A DNA stretch of 64,000 nt from a bacterium (GTDB lineage Bacteria > UBP14 > UBA6098 > 4484-93). Of the stretch, positions 34,711 to 43,712 are shown piece by piece. How positions within the stretch are numbered: position 1 is the stretch's first letter; the number at the start of each line of letters is the position of its first letter. The DNA lies in NCBI GenBank assembly GCA_021158465.1, contig JAGGUN010000019.1:88481-152480 (forward strand), given 5' to 3'. The notes beneath the pieces were generated by a model. The model did no database searches. It saw only the letters and a program-made list of their open reading frames with translations, and had not been told where the DNA came from. The translations under genes were made by a program, and so were the position numbers.

Positions 34711-35348
34711 TGCTCATAAGCGAGATTTACAAGAGTATAAACGGTGAGGGAAGGTTCGCAGGCTTTCCAACCTCGATTGTGAGAGTAGCAGGTTGCAATC
34801 TTAGATGTTCCTGGTGCGATACAACCTATGCCTTAACAGGTGGAGAAAGGGTTTCTCTCGATGAAATAATGAGCAAGATACGGGAGTTCAACACCCGTCG
34901 TGTTCTCATAACCGGTGGTGAGCCTCTTCTACAAGAGGAAACCTATGAACTTGCAATGAGGCTACTTAAGGCAGGCTACCACACGCTTGTTGAGACAAAC
35001 GGCTCGCTTCCGATAAACACACTCACCGAGGGGATTTTCCGGTGCGTCGATATAAAGACACCGTCATCGGGCGAGTCTGGAAAGAATCTGCTCGAGAATA
35101 TAGAGTACCTCCTCCGTACCGACGATGTGAAGTTTGTTATAGCAGATAAGCACGATTTTGACTGGAGCCTCGATTTTACAAGAAGTTTCGACCTTACATC
35201 GAGGTGTGATGTACTCTTTTCTCCTGTCTGGGGCAAGCTCTCTCCTGATGTACTTGCCAGATGGATACTTGACTCCGGTATGGACATAAGGTTAAACCTC
35301 CAACTCCACAAACTCATCTGGAAGGACAGGGAGGAGGGGATAAGGTGA
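34710..35348 (+). CDS. queE: 7-carboxy-7-deazaguanine synthase (radical SAM)
   Basis: 212 residues. Starts LISEIYKSINGEGRFAGFP, the QueE signature, followed by the radical-SAM cluster motif CNLRCSWC (CxxxCxxC, ~29-36) with DTTYAL, then VLITGGEPLLQ (SAM binding) and LVETNGSLP. It converts 6-carboxytetrahydropterin to 7-carboxy-7-deazaguanine with a 4Fe-4S cluster and SAM. One-base overlap with queD and four-base overlap with queC. Confidence 0.96.
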   Translation: MLISEIYKSINGEGRFAGFPTSIVRVAGCNLRCSWCDTTYALTGGERVSLDEIMSKIREFNTRRVLITGGEPLLQEETYELAMRLLKAGYHTLVETNGSLPINTLTEGIFRCVDIKTPSSGESGKNLLENIEYLLRTDDVKFVIADKHDFDWSLDFTRSFDLTSRCDVLFSPVWGKLSPDVLARWILDSGMDIRLNLQLHKLIWKDREEGIR

Positions 35349-35992
35349 AGGCTATTATTCTTCTTTCTGGTGGGCTGGACAGCACAACGACGCTTGCTGT
35401 CGCAATTGACAGAGGATTCGAGATACTGCCGCTGCACTTAAACTATCGACACCGAGCGGAAAAGAAGGAGCTTGAGGCTTTCGATGCAATCCTCAACCAC
35501 TACGGCATAGAAAGAAGGCTCGTCGTGGAGCTACCTTTCTTTTCCCGGTTTGAAAAGAGGGGGCTTGTCAACCCGGAGCTTGACCTGTCGGCTGAAAGCT
35601 ATAACGATTCTCGCCTCTCATACCTCCCGTTCCGGAACGGTGTGATGCTCGCCATAGCTACAGCTGTTGCCGAGGAGGAAGAAGCGGAGGCAATATTTAC
35701 AGGTGTTATGGAGGAGGATTCGTCCGGCTACCCCGACTGCCGTGAGAAGTTTATTCAAGACTTCCAGAAAGCGATAAGCTCAGGAACAAAAAAGGGAAAC
35801 ATAACGGTTATAACCCCTATCATTCACATGAAGAAGAGCGAGGTGGTGCTTCTGGGTAAAAGACTTGGTGTCCCGTTTCATCTTACCTGGTCCTGCTATG
35901 AGGGTGGTGAAAGCCCCTGTGGAAGGTGTGCAAGCTGTCTTCTGAGAAGGTCTGCATTTGAAGAGGCTGGCGTGAATGACCCGCTCATTTAA
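35345..35992 (+). CDS. queC: 7-cyano-7-deazaguanine synthase
   Basis: 215 residues, start GTG in a GTGA overlap with queE. PP-loop ATPase motif ILLSGGLDSTT (~5-15), then YLPFRNGVMLAIATAVAEE, DEDSSGYPDCREKF-type EEDSSGYPDCREKFI, and the zinc site WSCYEGGESPCGRCASCLLR with four cysteines. It uses ATP and ammonia to make preQ0 from 7-carboxy-7-deazaguanine. preQ0 feeds queuosine in tRNA or 7-deazaguanine DNA modification; queF and tgt are not in the window. Confidence 0.96.
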   Translation: MKAIILLSGGLDSTTTLAVAIDRGFEILPLHLNYRHRAEKKELEAFDAILNHYGIERRLVVELPFFSRFEKRGLVNPELDLSAESYNDSRLSYLPFRNGVMLAIATAVAEEEEAEAIFTGVMEEDSSGYPDCREKFIQDFQKAISSGTKKGNITVITPIIHMKKSEVVLLGKRLGVPFHLTWSCYEGGESPCGRCASCLLRRSAFEEAGVNDPLI

Positions 35993-36064
35993 TTTTGCCG
36001 TTTTGACAAAAATTTTGCCATTTTGACAAAAACCTTCGCACTGCAAAACTGTCAAATCCTGACA
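35991..36064. promoter_or_regulatory. candidate enhancer region: tandem 20-bp repeats plus an inverted repeat
   Basis: Two tandem 20-base units (35991-36010 and 36011-36030) differ at one base. Each holds a near-dyad TTTTGCC-N5-GACAAAA (35993-36011, 36013-36031). A third dyad TGTCA-N5-TGACA lies at 36050-36064. Centres are about 128, 108 and 73 bp upstream of the sigma-54 start predicted near 36130. The placement and helical phasing suit an enhancer-binding activator; which one is unknown. Confidence 0.5.
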
Positions 36065-36103
36065 ACCCTTTATAGCAAAGGGGTTACACTGGGTCTGGTT
36101 TTT

Positions 36104-36119
36104 TGGCATAAAATATGCT
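36104..36119 (+). promoter_or_regulatory. sigma-54 (-24/-12) promoter of the response regulator-HtrA-Gld-Bat operon
   Basis: TGGCAT-AAAAT-ATGCT fits TGGCAC-N5-TTGCW with two changes. The GG (36105-36106) and GC (36117-36118) are ten bases apart. The start would be near 36130, only about four bases before the ATG at 36134, which has no ribosome site, so the first gene would be nearly leaderless. No good sigma-70 promoter was found in the 141-base gap. Confidence 0.6.
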
Positions 36120-36133
36120 TTTACCTTCTTGCG

Positions 36134-36508
36134 ATGCAGAAGAAGATACTTGTTGTCGACGATGACGCTTTGACACTCGAGACCATAGGCGAGTTCCTCT
36201 CATCCAAGGGGTATAAGCTATTTCTGGCAAGAACAGGTTCAAAGGCGGTGCAGATTGCGAGGAAGGAAAAGCTTGATGCGACGATACTCGATGTTAATCT
36301 CCCGGATATGGACGGGTTTGCTGTATTAGAAGAGATAAGAAGGTTGAGTGCTAATCTCCCGGCGATTATGATGTCGGCAAAGAACGAGAGTGAGTGTCGG
36401 GCTCGCTCGCTTGAGCTGGGAGCTAACTTTTTCCTACCAAAACCTGTAAAGCTTTCGCTCCTTGAATGGGAGCTGAGAGAAATATTCCAAGAGGGGGTGA
36501 ACAGATGA
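36134..36508 (+). CDS. single-domain response regulator
   Basis: 124 residues, a receiver domain only. Acidic residues D9-D11, phospho-acceptor D53 (ILDVNLPDMDGF), the Ser in MMSAK and the Lys in PKPVK are all in place. The frame extends 37 codons upstream, but that part runs through the promoter and is not domain-like, so the ATG at 36134 is chosen. With no output domain it may act by protein contact, like CheY or Spo0F. It heads the 16-gene operon and overlaps htrA as ATGA, so it may tune the operon's own response. Confidence 0.93.
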   Translation: MQKKILVVDDDALTLETIGEFLSSKGYKLFLARTGSKAVQIARKEKLDATILDVNLPDMDGFAVLEEIRRLSANLPAIMMSAKNESECRARSLELGANFFLPKPVKLSLLEWELREIFQEGVNR

Positions 36509-37974
36509 GAAAGGCGTATCTATACATAGTTCCACTTATTGCTGGGGCGCTGCTTGGGCTCCTCGTGTCCGCACAGCTTAACATCACGAACAGATCCGAC
36601 GCAGGGGAGAAGGTTGATGTCAAGGAGGTAGCTTCCAACAACTCTGGCGATGTCCTTGATATTGTCCCAACAGGGAGGGTGTTAAACGAGATAGCAAAGG
36701 GGGTAAAACCATCCGTTGTTTCCATCACCTCGGAGAGGATATACAGGCTCAGGACAACACCGTTCCCGTTTGAGGATGACTTCTTCCGTTTTTTCTTCAA
36801 CTACCCTCCGACATTCGAGCGGGAGTTCAAGGAGTTCGGACTTGGCTCAGGTGTTATTGTAACCGAGGACGGATACATTCTGACAAACAACCATGTGGTC
36901 AGGGGTGCTGACAAGCTAACAGTGCGAGCTGGTGATAAGAAGTATAAGGCTGAGGTTGTTGGAATGGACGAGAAGACGGATATAGCAGTTGTGAAGATAG
37001 ATCCAGGTGGCGAGAAGCTTCACCCAGCGAAGATAGGTGATTCGGATAAGCTCGTTGTCGGTGAGTGGGTTGTTGCCATCGGAAACCCGTTCAGGCTGGA
37101 GCAGACAGTGACTGCTGGCATTGTCAGTGCGACGGGACGCTCCAATATCGGGCTCACAGAATACGAGAACTTCATCCAGACTGACTGCGCAATAAACCCA
37201 GGAAATTCTGGCGGAGCACTTGTGAATCTGAAGGGGGAGCTTGTGGGGATAAACACAGCTATCATCTCGCGCTCGGGTGGTTCCGAAGGTATCGGGCTTG
37301 CCATACCTATCAACATCGCCAAATCGGTTATGCAGTCCATCATCACAAAAGGGTATGTATCACGTGGCTGGCTCGGTGTGTACATTCAGGACATAAATGA
37401 GAACCTGAAAAAGGCGTTCGGGCTCGACACAGATAAGGGCGTTCTCGTGTCAAGCGTTGTAGAGGGTTCCCCTGCAGAGGAGGCGGGAATAAAGCCCGGC
37501 GATGTCATCCTTAAAATAGACGGCAAGGAGATAGAGAACAGCTTGGAGCTGAGAACGAAGATAGCGTCCTCTTCTCCAGGAACCAAGGTCACCATTACTC
37601 TCCTGAGGGACGGCAAAAAGAAGAAAGTTGATGTTATTCTCGGCGAGATGGAGCACGAAGAGATAGCAGAGAATAAGACATCCGGAGAAAAGCTCGGGCT
37701 TGTTGTGGAGAACATAACCTCTAAGATAGCAAGAAGCCTTGATATTCCAGAGGGTACAGAGGGGGTCGTTGTCACCGATGTTGAGCCTGGCTCGAGAGCA
37801 GAGGATGCAGGACTGCAGAAGGGCGATATAATCAAAGAGGTCAACAGACATCCAATCACCAATGTTAGAGAGTTCACAAAAAGGATCAAAGAAGCGGATG
37901 GAGAAAATGTTATACTCCTTCTGATAGAAAGGGATGGGGCAGACTTTTTCGTTGCTATCCCAGAGGAGGAATGA
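36505..37974 (+). CDS. htrA: HtrA/DegP-family periplasmic serine protease with two PDZ domains
   Basis: 489 residues from the ATG that overlaps the previous stop and follows GAGGGGG; the frame is open 13 codons further. An N-terminal hydrophobic signal or anchor (YIVPLIAGALLGLLVSA) precedes the trypsin-like domain with His130 (ILTNNHVV), Asp159 (KTDIAVVKI) and Ser235 (NPGNSGGALVN). Two PDZ domains follow (~290-375 with GWLGVYIQDI, and ~395-485 with EGVVVTDVEPGSRAEDAGL). It degrades or holds misfolded envelope proteins. Its place next to Bat and ABC genes suggests an envelope stress unit. Confidence 0.96.
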   Translation: MRKAYLYIVPLIAGALLGLLVSAQLNITNRSDAGEKVDVKEVASNNSGDVLDIVPTGRVLNEIAKGVKPSVVSITSERIYRLRTTPFPFEDDFFRFFFNYPPTFEREFKEFGLGSGVIVTEDGYILTNNHVVRGADKLTVRAGDKKYKAEVVGMDEKTDIAVVKIDPGGEKLHPAKIGDSDKLVVGEWVVAIGNPFRLEQTVTAGIVSATGRSNIGLTEYENFIQTDCAINPGNSGGALVNLKGELVGINTAIISRSGGSEGIGLAIPINIAKSVMQSIITKGYVSRGWLGVYIQDINENLKKAFGLDTDKGVLVSSVVEGSPAEEAGIKPGDVILKIDGKEIENSLELRTKIASSSPGTKVTITLLRDGKKKKVDVILGEMEHEEIAENKTSGEKLGLVVENITSKIARSLDIPEGTEGVVVTDVEPGSRAEDAGLQKGDIIKEVNRHPITNVREFTKRIKEADGENVILLLIERDGADFFVAIPEEE

Positions 37975-37975
37975 T

Positions 37976-38893
37976 ATGGTCGAGGCAGTTTCTCTCGTCA
38001 AGCGGTTTGGTGAGGTCACAGCGGTTGACAATCTGAGCTTCCGCGTTGAGAAGAACGAAGTGCTCGGCTTCCTCGGACCGAACGGTGCAGGGAAGACAAC
38101 CACGATGAGAATGCTGACAGGATACTTCACACCGACATCAGGGGAGGTGTATATAAACGGTATCAGTATGGTGGAGAACCCGAGAGAAGCCAAGCGGTTC
38201 ATAGGCTACCTGCCGGAGCACCCTACCCTTTATCCTGATATGAGAGTGGAGGAATATCTGCGGTTTGTAGCGGAGCTTCACGGTGTGAAGAGGATGAAGG
38301 AGAGGCTCGACTATGTCCGGGAAGTCTGCTCGCTTTCGCCTGTGTGGAGCAGGCTTATCTCCCAGATTTCCAAGGGGTTCTGTCAGCGGGTAGGACTGGC
38401 GATGGCGATAGTGCATAATCCATCTGTGATTATCCTTGACGAGCCAACAATCGGGCTCGACCCGGAGCAGATTATAGAAACAAGAAACCTCATAAAAACC
38501 CTTGGTAAGGAGCATTCTGTCATACTCTCGACCCATATACTCTCAGAAGCGAATATGACCTGCGACCGTGTTATGATTATAAACAAAGGAAGGCTGGTTG
38601 GTGAAGGGACACCTGAAAGGCTTTCAGAGAACCTACGGAAGAAACGGAATATCAGTCTCGTCGTCGGCAGCGAAGTAGCTAAGACCCTCTTCTCCGGAAT
38701 TCCAGTCGAAATTCAGAAGCAGGAAAAACTCGATGATAAGTTTAGGCTCGAGCTCTCGTTCCCAGCAGAGGAAGACCTCTGTCCCGAGCTCGTCAGGAGA
38801 ATAACAGAAGCAGGAATAAGCCTCTATCAAATGCAAGAGAAGAAACCGACCCTCGAGGAGATATTCCTCTCCCTTGTTAAGGAGGCGTTATGA
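37976..38893 (+). CDS. ABC transporter ATP-binding protein (GldA-like)
   Basis: 305 residues from the ATG after GAGGAGGA. Walker A GPNGAGKTTT (~39), Q-loop-type YLPEHPTLYPDM, ABC signature variant ISKGFCQRVGLA (LSKGxxQR form, ~138), Walker B VIILDEPTIGLDP and the switch His in STHILSEA. A C-terminal ~80-residue extension is typical of exporters of the GldA/NatA/CcmA type. It is followed by an ABC-2 permease and a GldG-like subunit, the order of the gldA-F-G set of gliding bacteria and of related envelope ABC transporters. Confidence 0.93.
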   Translation: MVEAVSLVKRFGEVTAVDNLSFRVEKNEVLGFLGPNGAGKTTTMRMLTGYFTPTSGEVYINGISMVENPREAKRFIGYLPEHPTLYPDMRVEEYLRFVAELHGVKRMKERLDYVREVCSLSPVWSRLISQISKGFCQRVGLAMAIVHNPSVIILDEPTIGLDPEQIIETRNLIKTLGKEHSVILSTHILSEANMTCDRVMIINKGRLVGEGTPERLSENLRKKRNISLVVGSEVAKTLFSGIPVEIQKQEKLDDKFRLELSFPAEEDLCPELVRRITEAGISLYQMQEKKPTLEEIFLSLVKEAL

Positions 38894-39675
38894 GAGGAAT
38901 TGGACCAATATACAAGCGAGAGATTAACTCCTACTTTACATCACCCGTGGCTTATGTCATCATAACGGCGTTCCTCTTCATTGCCGGGTTCATCTTTTAC
39001 AACCTGCTGTCGTATTTTGCCCTGCAGTGTATCCAGAGCGTTAGATATGCTCAGCTTTATCGTATGGTTCCGCCCCCAATGAACGTAAACAGCTGGGTTG
39101 TGACGCCCTTTTTGCAGAACCTTGCATTCATATTTCTCATAGTCATTCCGCTTTTGACAATGAGGCTATTTGCCGAGGAGAAGCGCCAGGGGACAATGGA
39201 AATGCTGCTTACCGCTCCAATCTCCAGCTGGGAGATAATTCTTGGCAAGTTCTTCGCCGCGACGACGGTCTTCCTTGTAATGCTCGCTCTGACATTCATT
39301 TACCAGATTATGCTTATCATTCATGGTGAGCCAGACATTCCTCCCGTTCTCAGCGGATACCTCGGAATATTCCTCTTCGGACTTACCTTTATCGCACTGG
39401 GGATGTTCATCTCATCCCTCACCAAAAACCAGATTGTGGCTGCCTTCGTCTCGATTGTTCTGTTTCTTTTCCTGTGGATTATCAACTGGTCATCCATATT
39501 TACGACGAAAACAGCCGTTCAGGATACCCTTAGTTATCTCTCCATCACCGAGCATCTCAGAGAGTTCATCAAGGGGGTAGTGGATACAAAAAGTCTTATC
39601 TTCTTCCTGTCGCTTACATTTTTGGGGCTTTTTCTAACGGACAAATCATTGCAAATCTGGCGATGGAAGGGGTGA
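38890..39675 (+). CDS. ABC-2 type permease (GldF-like)
   Basis: 261 residues with six predicted transmembrane helices. Conserved motifs: YKREINSYFTSPVAYVIITAF, RLFAEEKRQGTMEMLLTAPIS (the coupling helix of ABC-2 permeases), WEIILGKFFAA, and LREFIKGVVDTKSLIFF. Acts in the inner membrane with the ATPase just upstream (four-base overlap). Substrate unknown; lipid or envelope protein export is possible. Confidence 0.92.
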   Translation: MRGIGPIYKREINSYFTSPVAYVIITAFLFIAGFIFYNLLSYFALQCIQSVRYAQLYRMVPPPMNVNSWVVTPFLQNLAFIFLIVIPLLTMRLFAEEKRQGTMEMLLTAPISSWEIILGKFFAATTVFLVMLALTFIYQIMLIIHGEPDIPPVLSGYLGIFLFGLTFIALGMFISSLTKNQIVAAFVSIVLFLFLWIINWSSIFTTKTAVQDTLSYLSITEHLREFIKGVVDTKSLIFFLSLTFLGLFLTDKSLQIWRWKG

Positions 39676-39676
39676 T

Positions 39677-41173
39677 ATGAAAAGGATAGTTCCGCTTATA
39701 GGTGCGATCGGAGTCGTTCTCCTTATAGCCGGCATCGGGCTTGTCTACATCTCTGCTGGGATAGTGGCATACATTCTCACCGGAGCAGGTGGGGCAGCGC
39801 TTATTGCCTCTCTCGTCCTAAGGATTTTGGAGGTTGCCAGAATACATGAGGGAACTCGCCCAAGAAAGGAGAGGATGAGTCTTGTTCTTCTCATCGTGAT
39901 AGTTCTGGTGATTGTGGGGATACTGAACTTCCTCGGGATAAGGCACAGCGCAAGGTTTGACCTCACAGCTAACAAAAAATACTCACTCGCTCCACAGACA
40001 GTAAAGGTCCTGCAAGGACTTGAAACTGATGTTACAATATCTGTCTTTGACAAGAAAGATTCGCCGCTTATCTCCAAGGCAAGGGAGCTTCTGAAAGGAT
40101 ACAGGCACTATTCGAGCAAGATAAAGGATGTTTACATCGACCCTGACAGGCAGCCGGATAAGGCGCGGGAGATGGGGGTGAGCGAGTACGGTACTGTAAT
40201 CGTTCAATCAGGCAACAGAACAGAGAGGCTAAAGAAGCTCGAGGAAAACGAGATAACAAACGCTATTATCCGAGTAACAAGCGAACGGCAGAAGAGGATA
40301 TACTTTTTAACCGGTCACGGTGAGCACAATATAAACGACGAAGAAGGGGCGGATGGATATGGGCTGGCGAGAAAGGAACTGGAAAACAGTAATCATACTG
40401 TAGACGAACTTATGCTACTTGCGGAGGTGGATATTCCCGATGACTGTGACCTGCTCGTTGTCGCAGGACCGAAAAGGGAGCTTCTAACACCTGAAAGGGA
40501 GAAGATAAAGGAGTTTCTCGATAAGGGAGGTTCACTCCTCTTTATGTGTAACCCGAGGGAAGCAGATTCAACTGTCGCTTGGCTCGAGAACACGCTCGGA
40601 ATCGATATCGGTAATGACATCGTAGTGGATGTCAGTATGGTCGGCAAGATATTTGGAGCAAACGAGTTTATGCCCATAGCCTCCGAATATTCCAAAACCC
40701 ATCCGATAACGGAGGAAATGGGGAACAACGCCACAGTTTTTCCACTCGCTCGATCTGTATCCGCCGATACCACAGGGTTTGAGGAGATTGTGAAGACACT
40801 TCCTCGCTCCTGGGGGGAGACAGATATTGATAACGAACAGTTCAAATTCGAGCCTGATAAAGATGTCCCGGGACCCGTTCCGCTCGCTATTGCAGGGACG
40901 ATGAAATCGAGGGCGAGGGTTGCTGTCTTTGGTGACTCCGATTTTGCCTCCAATACATACATATCCTTTATGATGAACAAGGACCTCTTCCTTAACACCA
41001 TCAGCTGGCTCGTCGAGGAGGAAAACAAGATAGCCATCCGCCCAAAGCAGGAGGAGGATAGGAGAATCACCCTCACCAGAGGGCAGAGCAGAACAATATT
41101 CTATATATCGGTCATTGCCCTGCCCCTTGTCGCATTGCTTGTAGGCACCGTCATCTGGTGGAGGAGAAGATGA
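39677..41173 (+). CDS. GldG-like ABC transporter auxiliary protein
   Basis: 498 residues. Two N-terminal helices (~5-50) and another at ~70-95, then a periplasmic domain starting RHSARFDLTANKKYSLAPQT, the signature of GldG / ABC_transp_aux. YFLTGHGEHN and PDDCDLLVVAGPKRELLTPE follow, and a last helix at ~470-492 with a basic end. GldG works with GldA and GldF. One base separates it from the permease gene. Confidence 0.92.
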   Translation: MKRIVPLIGAIGVVLLIAGIGLVYISAGIVAYILTGAGGAALIASLVLRILEVARIHEGTRPRKERMSLVLLIVIVLVIVGILNFLGIRHSARFDLTANKKYSLAPQTVKVLQGLETDVTISVFDKKDSPLISKARELLKGYRHYSSKIKDVYIDPDRQPDKAREMGVSEYGTVIVQSGNRTERLKKLEENEITNAIIRVTSERQKRIYFLTGHGEHNINDEEGADGYGLARKELENSNHTVDELMLLAEVDIPDDCDLLVVAGPKRELLTPEREKIKEFLDKGGSLLFMCNPREADSTVAWLENTLGIDIGNDIVVDVSMVGKIFGANEFMPIASEYSKTHPITEEMGNNATVFPLARSVSADTTGFEEIVKTLPRSWGETDIDNEQFKFEPDKDVPGPVPLAIAGTMKSRARVAVFGDSDFASNTYISFMMNKDLFLNTISWLVEEENKIAIRPKQEEDRRITLTRGQSRTIFYISVIALPLVALLVGTVIWWRRR

Positions 41174-42813
41174 AAAGGTTCGCCATACCGATCGTAATCC
41201 TCGTTTCGCTTACGGCGTTCCTATTCTTCTTTGAGATACCAAGGGGAAAGAAACAAGCGTTAGAACAGCATCTCATTCCAGAGCTTTGTCTTACCGAGGT
41301 TAACCAGTTCGAGATATCATCTCGAGAGGTGAACGCAAAGCTCGTAAAGGATACGCTCGGTATCTGGTGGATAAAGGACCCCATCGAGACAAGAGCGGAC
41401 TCTGCCACGATCACTCGGATCCTCACGGCGCTTGATACAGCAAGGATTGAGGAGGTGATCGAGGCAACCGACAGACCGACGAAATTTGGGCTGGATGAGC
41501 AGAACCGAATAACCTTCGTCCATCAAAAGGATACACTGCTTGTCGGCAGAAGCAATCCAACAGGAAGATTGTGCTATGTTAAGAGCTCGAGAAAAGAGAA
41601 TCTGTTGCTCGTTCCTGATGTTGTCAGACGAAGCCTCACCAAAACCCTATACGACCTAAGGGACAAATCGGTATTCCACTTCGACCCGAAGGATGCTGTC
41701 AAGCTTGAGATAGCAAGACCCTCCGATACAATCAGAGCAGAAAAATCCCCAGACGGCACCTGGAGAGTCGTTGAGCCAGAGAATTTCATCTGCGAGAAGG
41801 CACAGGTTATGCTCATCCTGAACGCAATTGCACATATGAAAGCGAAGAGCTTTGTGCGCGAGACGGCGGACTCGCTGGGAAGATACGGTCTCCTTAAACC
41901 AGATGTGAAAGCAGTGGTTCGGCTCAAGGATGGAGAGGAGAGGACCTTCCTGATCTCGAGCAAGCAATCAGAAGCAAAATACAATTACGCAGAAAACCCC
42001 GAGATGGGAAAGATTATCACGGTCAGCCCAATTGTTTTCAAAAGGTTAACGGTCGAACCTGACCAACTGCGGATAAAAACGCTTCTTACACTTTCCGATA
42101 TCGATTCTATAAGGATCGAAGGAAAGCATACCCTTCTGATCAGGAACAGATTCGGCAGGTTTAGCATAGAAGGTCAAGCAAGGACAGATCAGGGTATTGT
42201 TCAATCTATGATAAGGAAATTCACAAACATAAAGGCAGACTCCCTCCTGCGAAATGTTATGTGCGAACGGACAGGCAAGAGAATAAGCTTCTTCTCGGGA
42301 AAAGAGTCCGAGCATTTCCTGCTCTGCGGTAAGAGGGGAAACCACATTCTCATTAAGAAGAAAAATGAGAAAATATTATATCTTATGCCAGCCTCGATGG
42401 CGGATTGGTTCGATAAATCAGCAGACGATTTCCTCGACAAGCGTTTCCTCACCTTCGATAAGGAAGAGATAAGTAAGGTCACACTGCTGGTGAACGACAC
42501 CACATTCGAGGCTGTGAAAGGGGAAAAGGGTTGGCAACTAACTTTACCTCGTAAGAAGAAACTTAAGGATGACAGTGTGCGACACCTCGTCGACTATGTT
42601 GGCGAACTCAGCTGGAACGAGCTACTCCCCGACACTACAGAGATAGGGGAGATAAGTATCATTGCCCAAATAGCAAGCAAGAGTGGCGAAGAAATAACGA
42701 TACAATTCACAGGGGCTGCTACCTCCAGTGCAATATTTGAGGGAAAGAAATATTCCGTCGACTACTATAAAATCGGAAGAGTAAGAAGTTGGTTCGAGGA
42801 GGAAATAAGATGA
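41170..42813 (+). CDS. DUF4340 domain protein
   Basis: 547 residues from the ATG in an ATGA overlap, five bases after GGAGGAG. One N-terminal transmembrane helix (~2-22) and a large extracytoplasmic part made of repeated DUF4340 modules: LVKDTLGIWWIKDPIETRAD, TKFGLDEQ, VYDLRDKSVF-like LYDLRDKSVFHF, PDGTWRVVEP, RYGLLKPD, and MADWFDKSADDFLDKRFLTF. DUF4340 proteins regularly follow GldG-like genes and are thought to be part of the same ABC complex. The function is not known. Confidence 0.88.
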   Translation: MKRFAIPIVILVSLTAFLFFFEIPRGKKQALEQHLIPELCLTEVNQFEISSREVNAKLVKDTLGIWWIKDPIETRADSATITRILTALDTARIEEVIEATDRPTKFGLDEQNRITFVHQKDTLLVGRSNPTGRLCYVKSSRKENLLLVPDVVRRSLTKTLYDLRDKSVFHFDPKDAVKLEIARPSDTIRAEKSPDGTWRVVEPENFICEKAQVMLILNAIAHMKAKSFVRETADSLGRYGLLKPDVKAVVRLKDGEERTFLISSKQSEAKYNYAENPEMGKIITVSPIVFKRLTVEPDQLRIKTLLTLSDIDSIRIEGKHTLLIRNRFGRFSIEGQARTDQGIVQSMIRKFTNIKADSLLRNVMCERTGKRISFFSGKESEHFLLCGKRGNHILIKKKNEKILYLMPASMADWFDKSADDFLDKRFLTFDKEEISKVTLLVNDTTFEAVKGEKGWQLTLPRKKKLKDDSVRHLVDYVGELSWNELLPDTTEIGEISIIAQIASKSGEEITIQFTGAATSSAIFEGKKYSVDYYKIGRVRSWFEEEIR

Positions 42814-43712
42814 GATCGATTGTTCTGCTGGCACTTTTGTTGCTCTCACCGACGCTCGTTATTGCTCAACCGGATACAACACAGGTCACCACAGACAACC
42901 TAACCGTCTCATCCGAGGTGAACAAAACAGCCCTCCCGCAGAACGATACCCTCATCTTAACCGTTAGCTTCCGTGTCAGCGGAGATATTGACAACTACAT
43001 CTTCCACGAGATAAAGCCACCCACCGTCTCTAATCTGAAGCTCTTCAAAACATCATCTGCAAACAGAACAGCCGAGGAGAGCGGAGAGCTTATCACATAC
43101 AGGGAATACAGATTCTACTACCTCCCTGTTTCTGTAGGTATGGGCTATATTGACCCCGCTATCCTCTCATACGATTTCGTTCCCGCGGGAACAACTCGCA
43201 GACTTGCGACGGCAAGGATCGAGGTTGAGATAAAAGAGCCTGTAAAGGTTAAGAAAGGTGGCTTCCCCATCTGGATCCTCGCGGTAATAATAGCTGTGGT
43301 TCTGGCTATCGTATCGGCTTATATTATCATCCACAGGCGCAGGAAAACCCCGAAAGAAGAAGAAGAGATACAGGTTCCGCTTGAAGAAGAACTGCTGGAG
43401 AAGCTTAAGGAGACAAAACAGCTACAAAAGGAGGACCCAGATGAGTTTATCGCCAGGATATCAATGCTCACGAGAAGATACATAGCGAGGAAATACAATA
43501 TCCCTGCTGAGATCGCCTCGAGAGAGGAATTGGTGCAGGCTTTGAGCGAGCTTGGAGCTCCGAGCTTCTCCAAGTTCGAATGGATACTTAACAGGCTTGA
43601 CGAGATAAAGTTCGCCAGGCGTAAACTCCAGACCACCGAAACAGAAGAATTATATGGAAAGCTTGAAGCCATACTGGAAGAGAATCTTCCCAAAGGAGGG
43701 GATAATGAATGA
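42810..43712 (+). CDS. short BatD-like exported membrane protein, copy 1
   Basis: 300 residues, ATGA overlap with the previous gene. Signal peptide MRSIVLLALLLLSPTLVIA, an Ig-like BatD-type ectodomain (TDNLTVSSEVNKTALPQND ... YREYRFYYLPVSVGMGYI, ~25-145), one helix (~158-178) and a charged helical cytoplasmic tail (~180-300) with FIARISMLTRRYIARKYNIP. The tail resembles that of the copy at 46506 and of the full BatD. Probably an adaptor that brings the MoxR/DUF58/VWA proteins to the membrane; inference. Confidence 0.75.
   Translation: MRSIVLLALLLLSPTLVIAQPDTTQVTTDNLTVSSEVNKTALPQNDTLILTVSFRVSGDIDNYIFHEIKPPTVSNLKLFKTSSANRTAEESGELITYREYRFYYLPVSVGMGYIDPAILSYDFVPAGTTRRLATARIEVEIKEPVKVKKGGFPIWILAVIIAVVLAIVSAYIIIHRRRKTPKEEEEIQVPLEEELLEKLKETKQLQKEDPDEFIARISMLTRRYIARKYNIPAEIASREELVQALSELGAPSFSKFEWILNRLDEIKFARRKLQTTETEELYGKLEAILEENLPKGGDNE

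Noticed and set aside
36066-36082. Hairpin CCCTTT-ATAGC-AAAGGG as a terminator for queC
   Set aside because: No T-run follows it, and it lies between the enhancer sites and the sigma-54 promoter; it is too weak to call.
36023-36133. Longer start for the response regulator
   Set aside because: The extra 37 codons run through the enhancer/promoter region, are not receiver-like, and lie upstream of the predicted transcript start.
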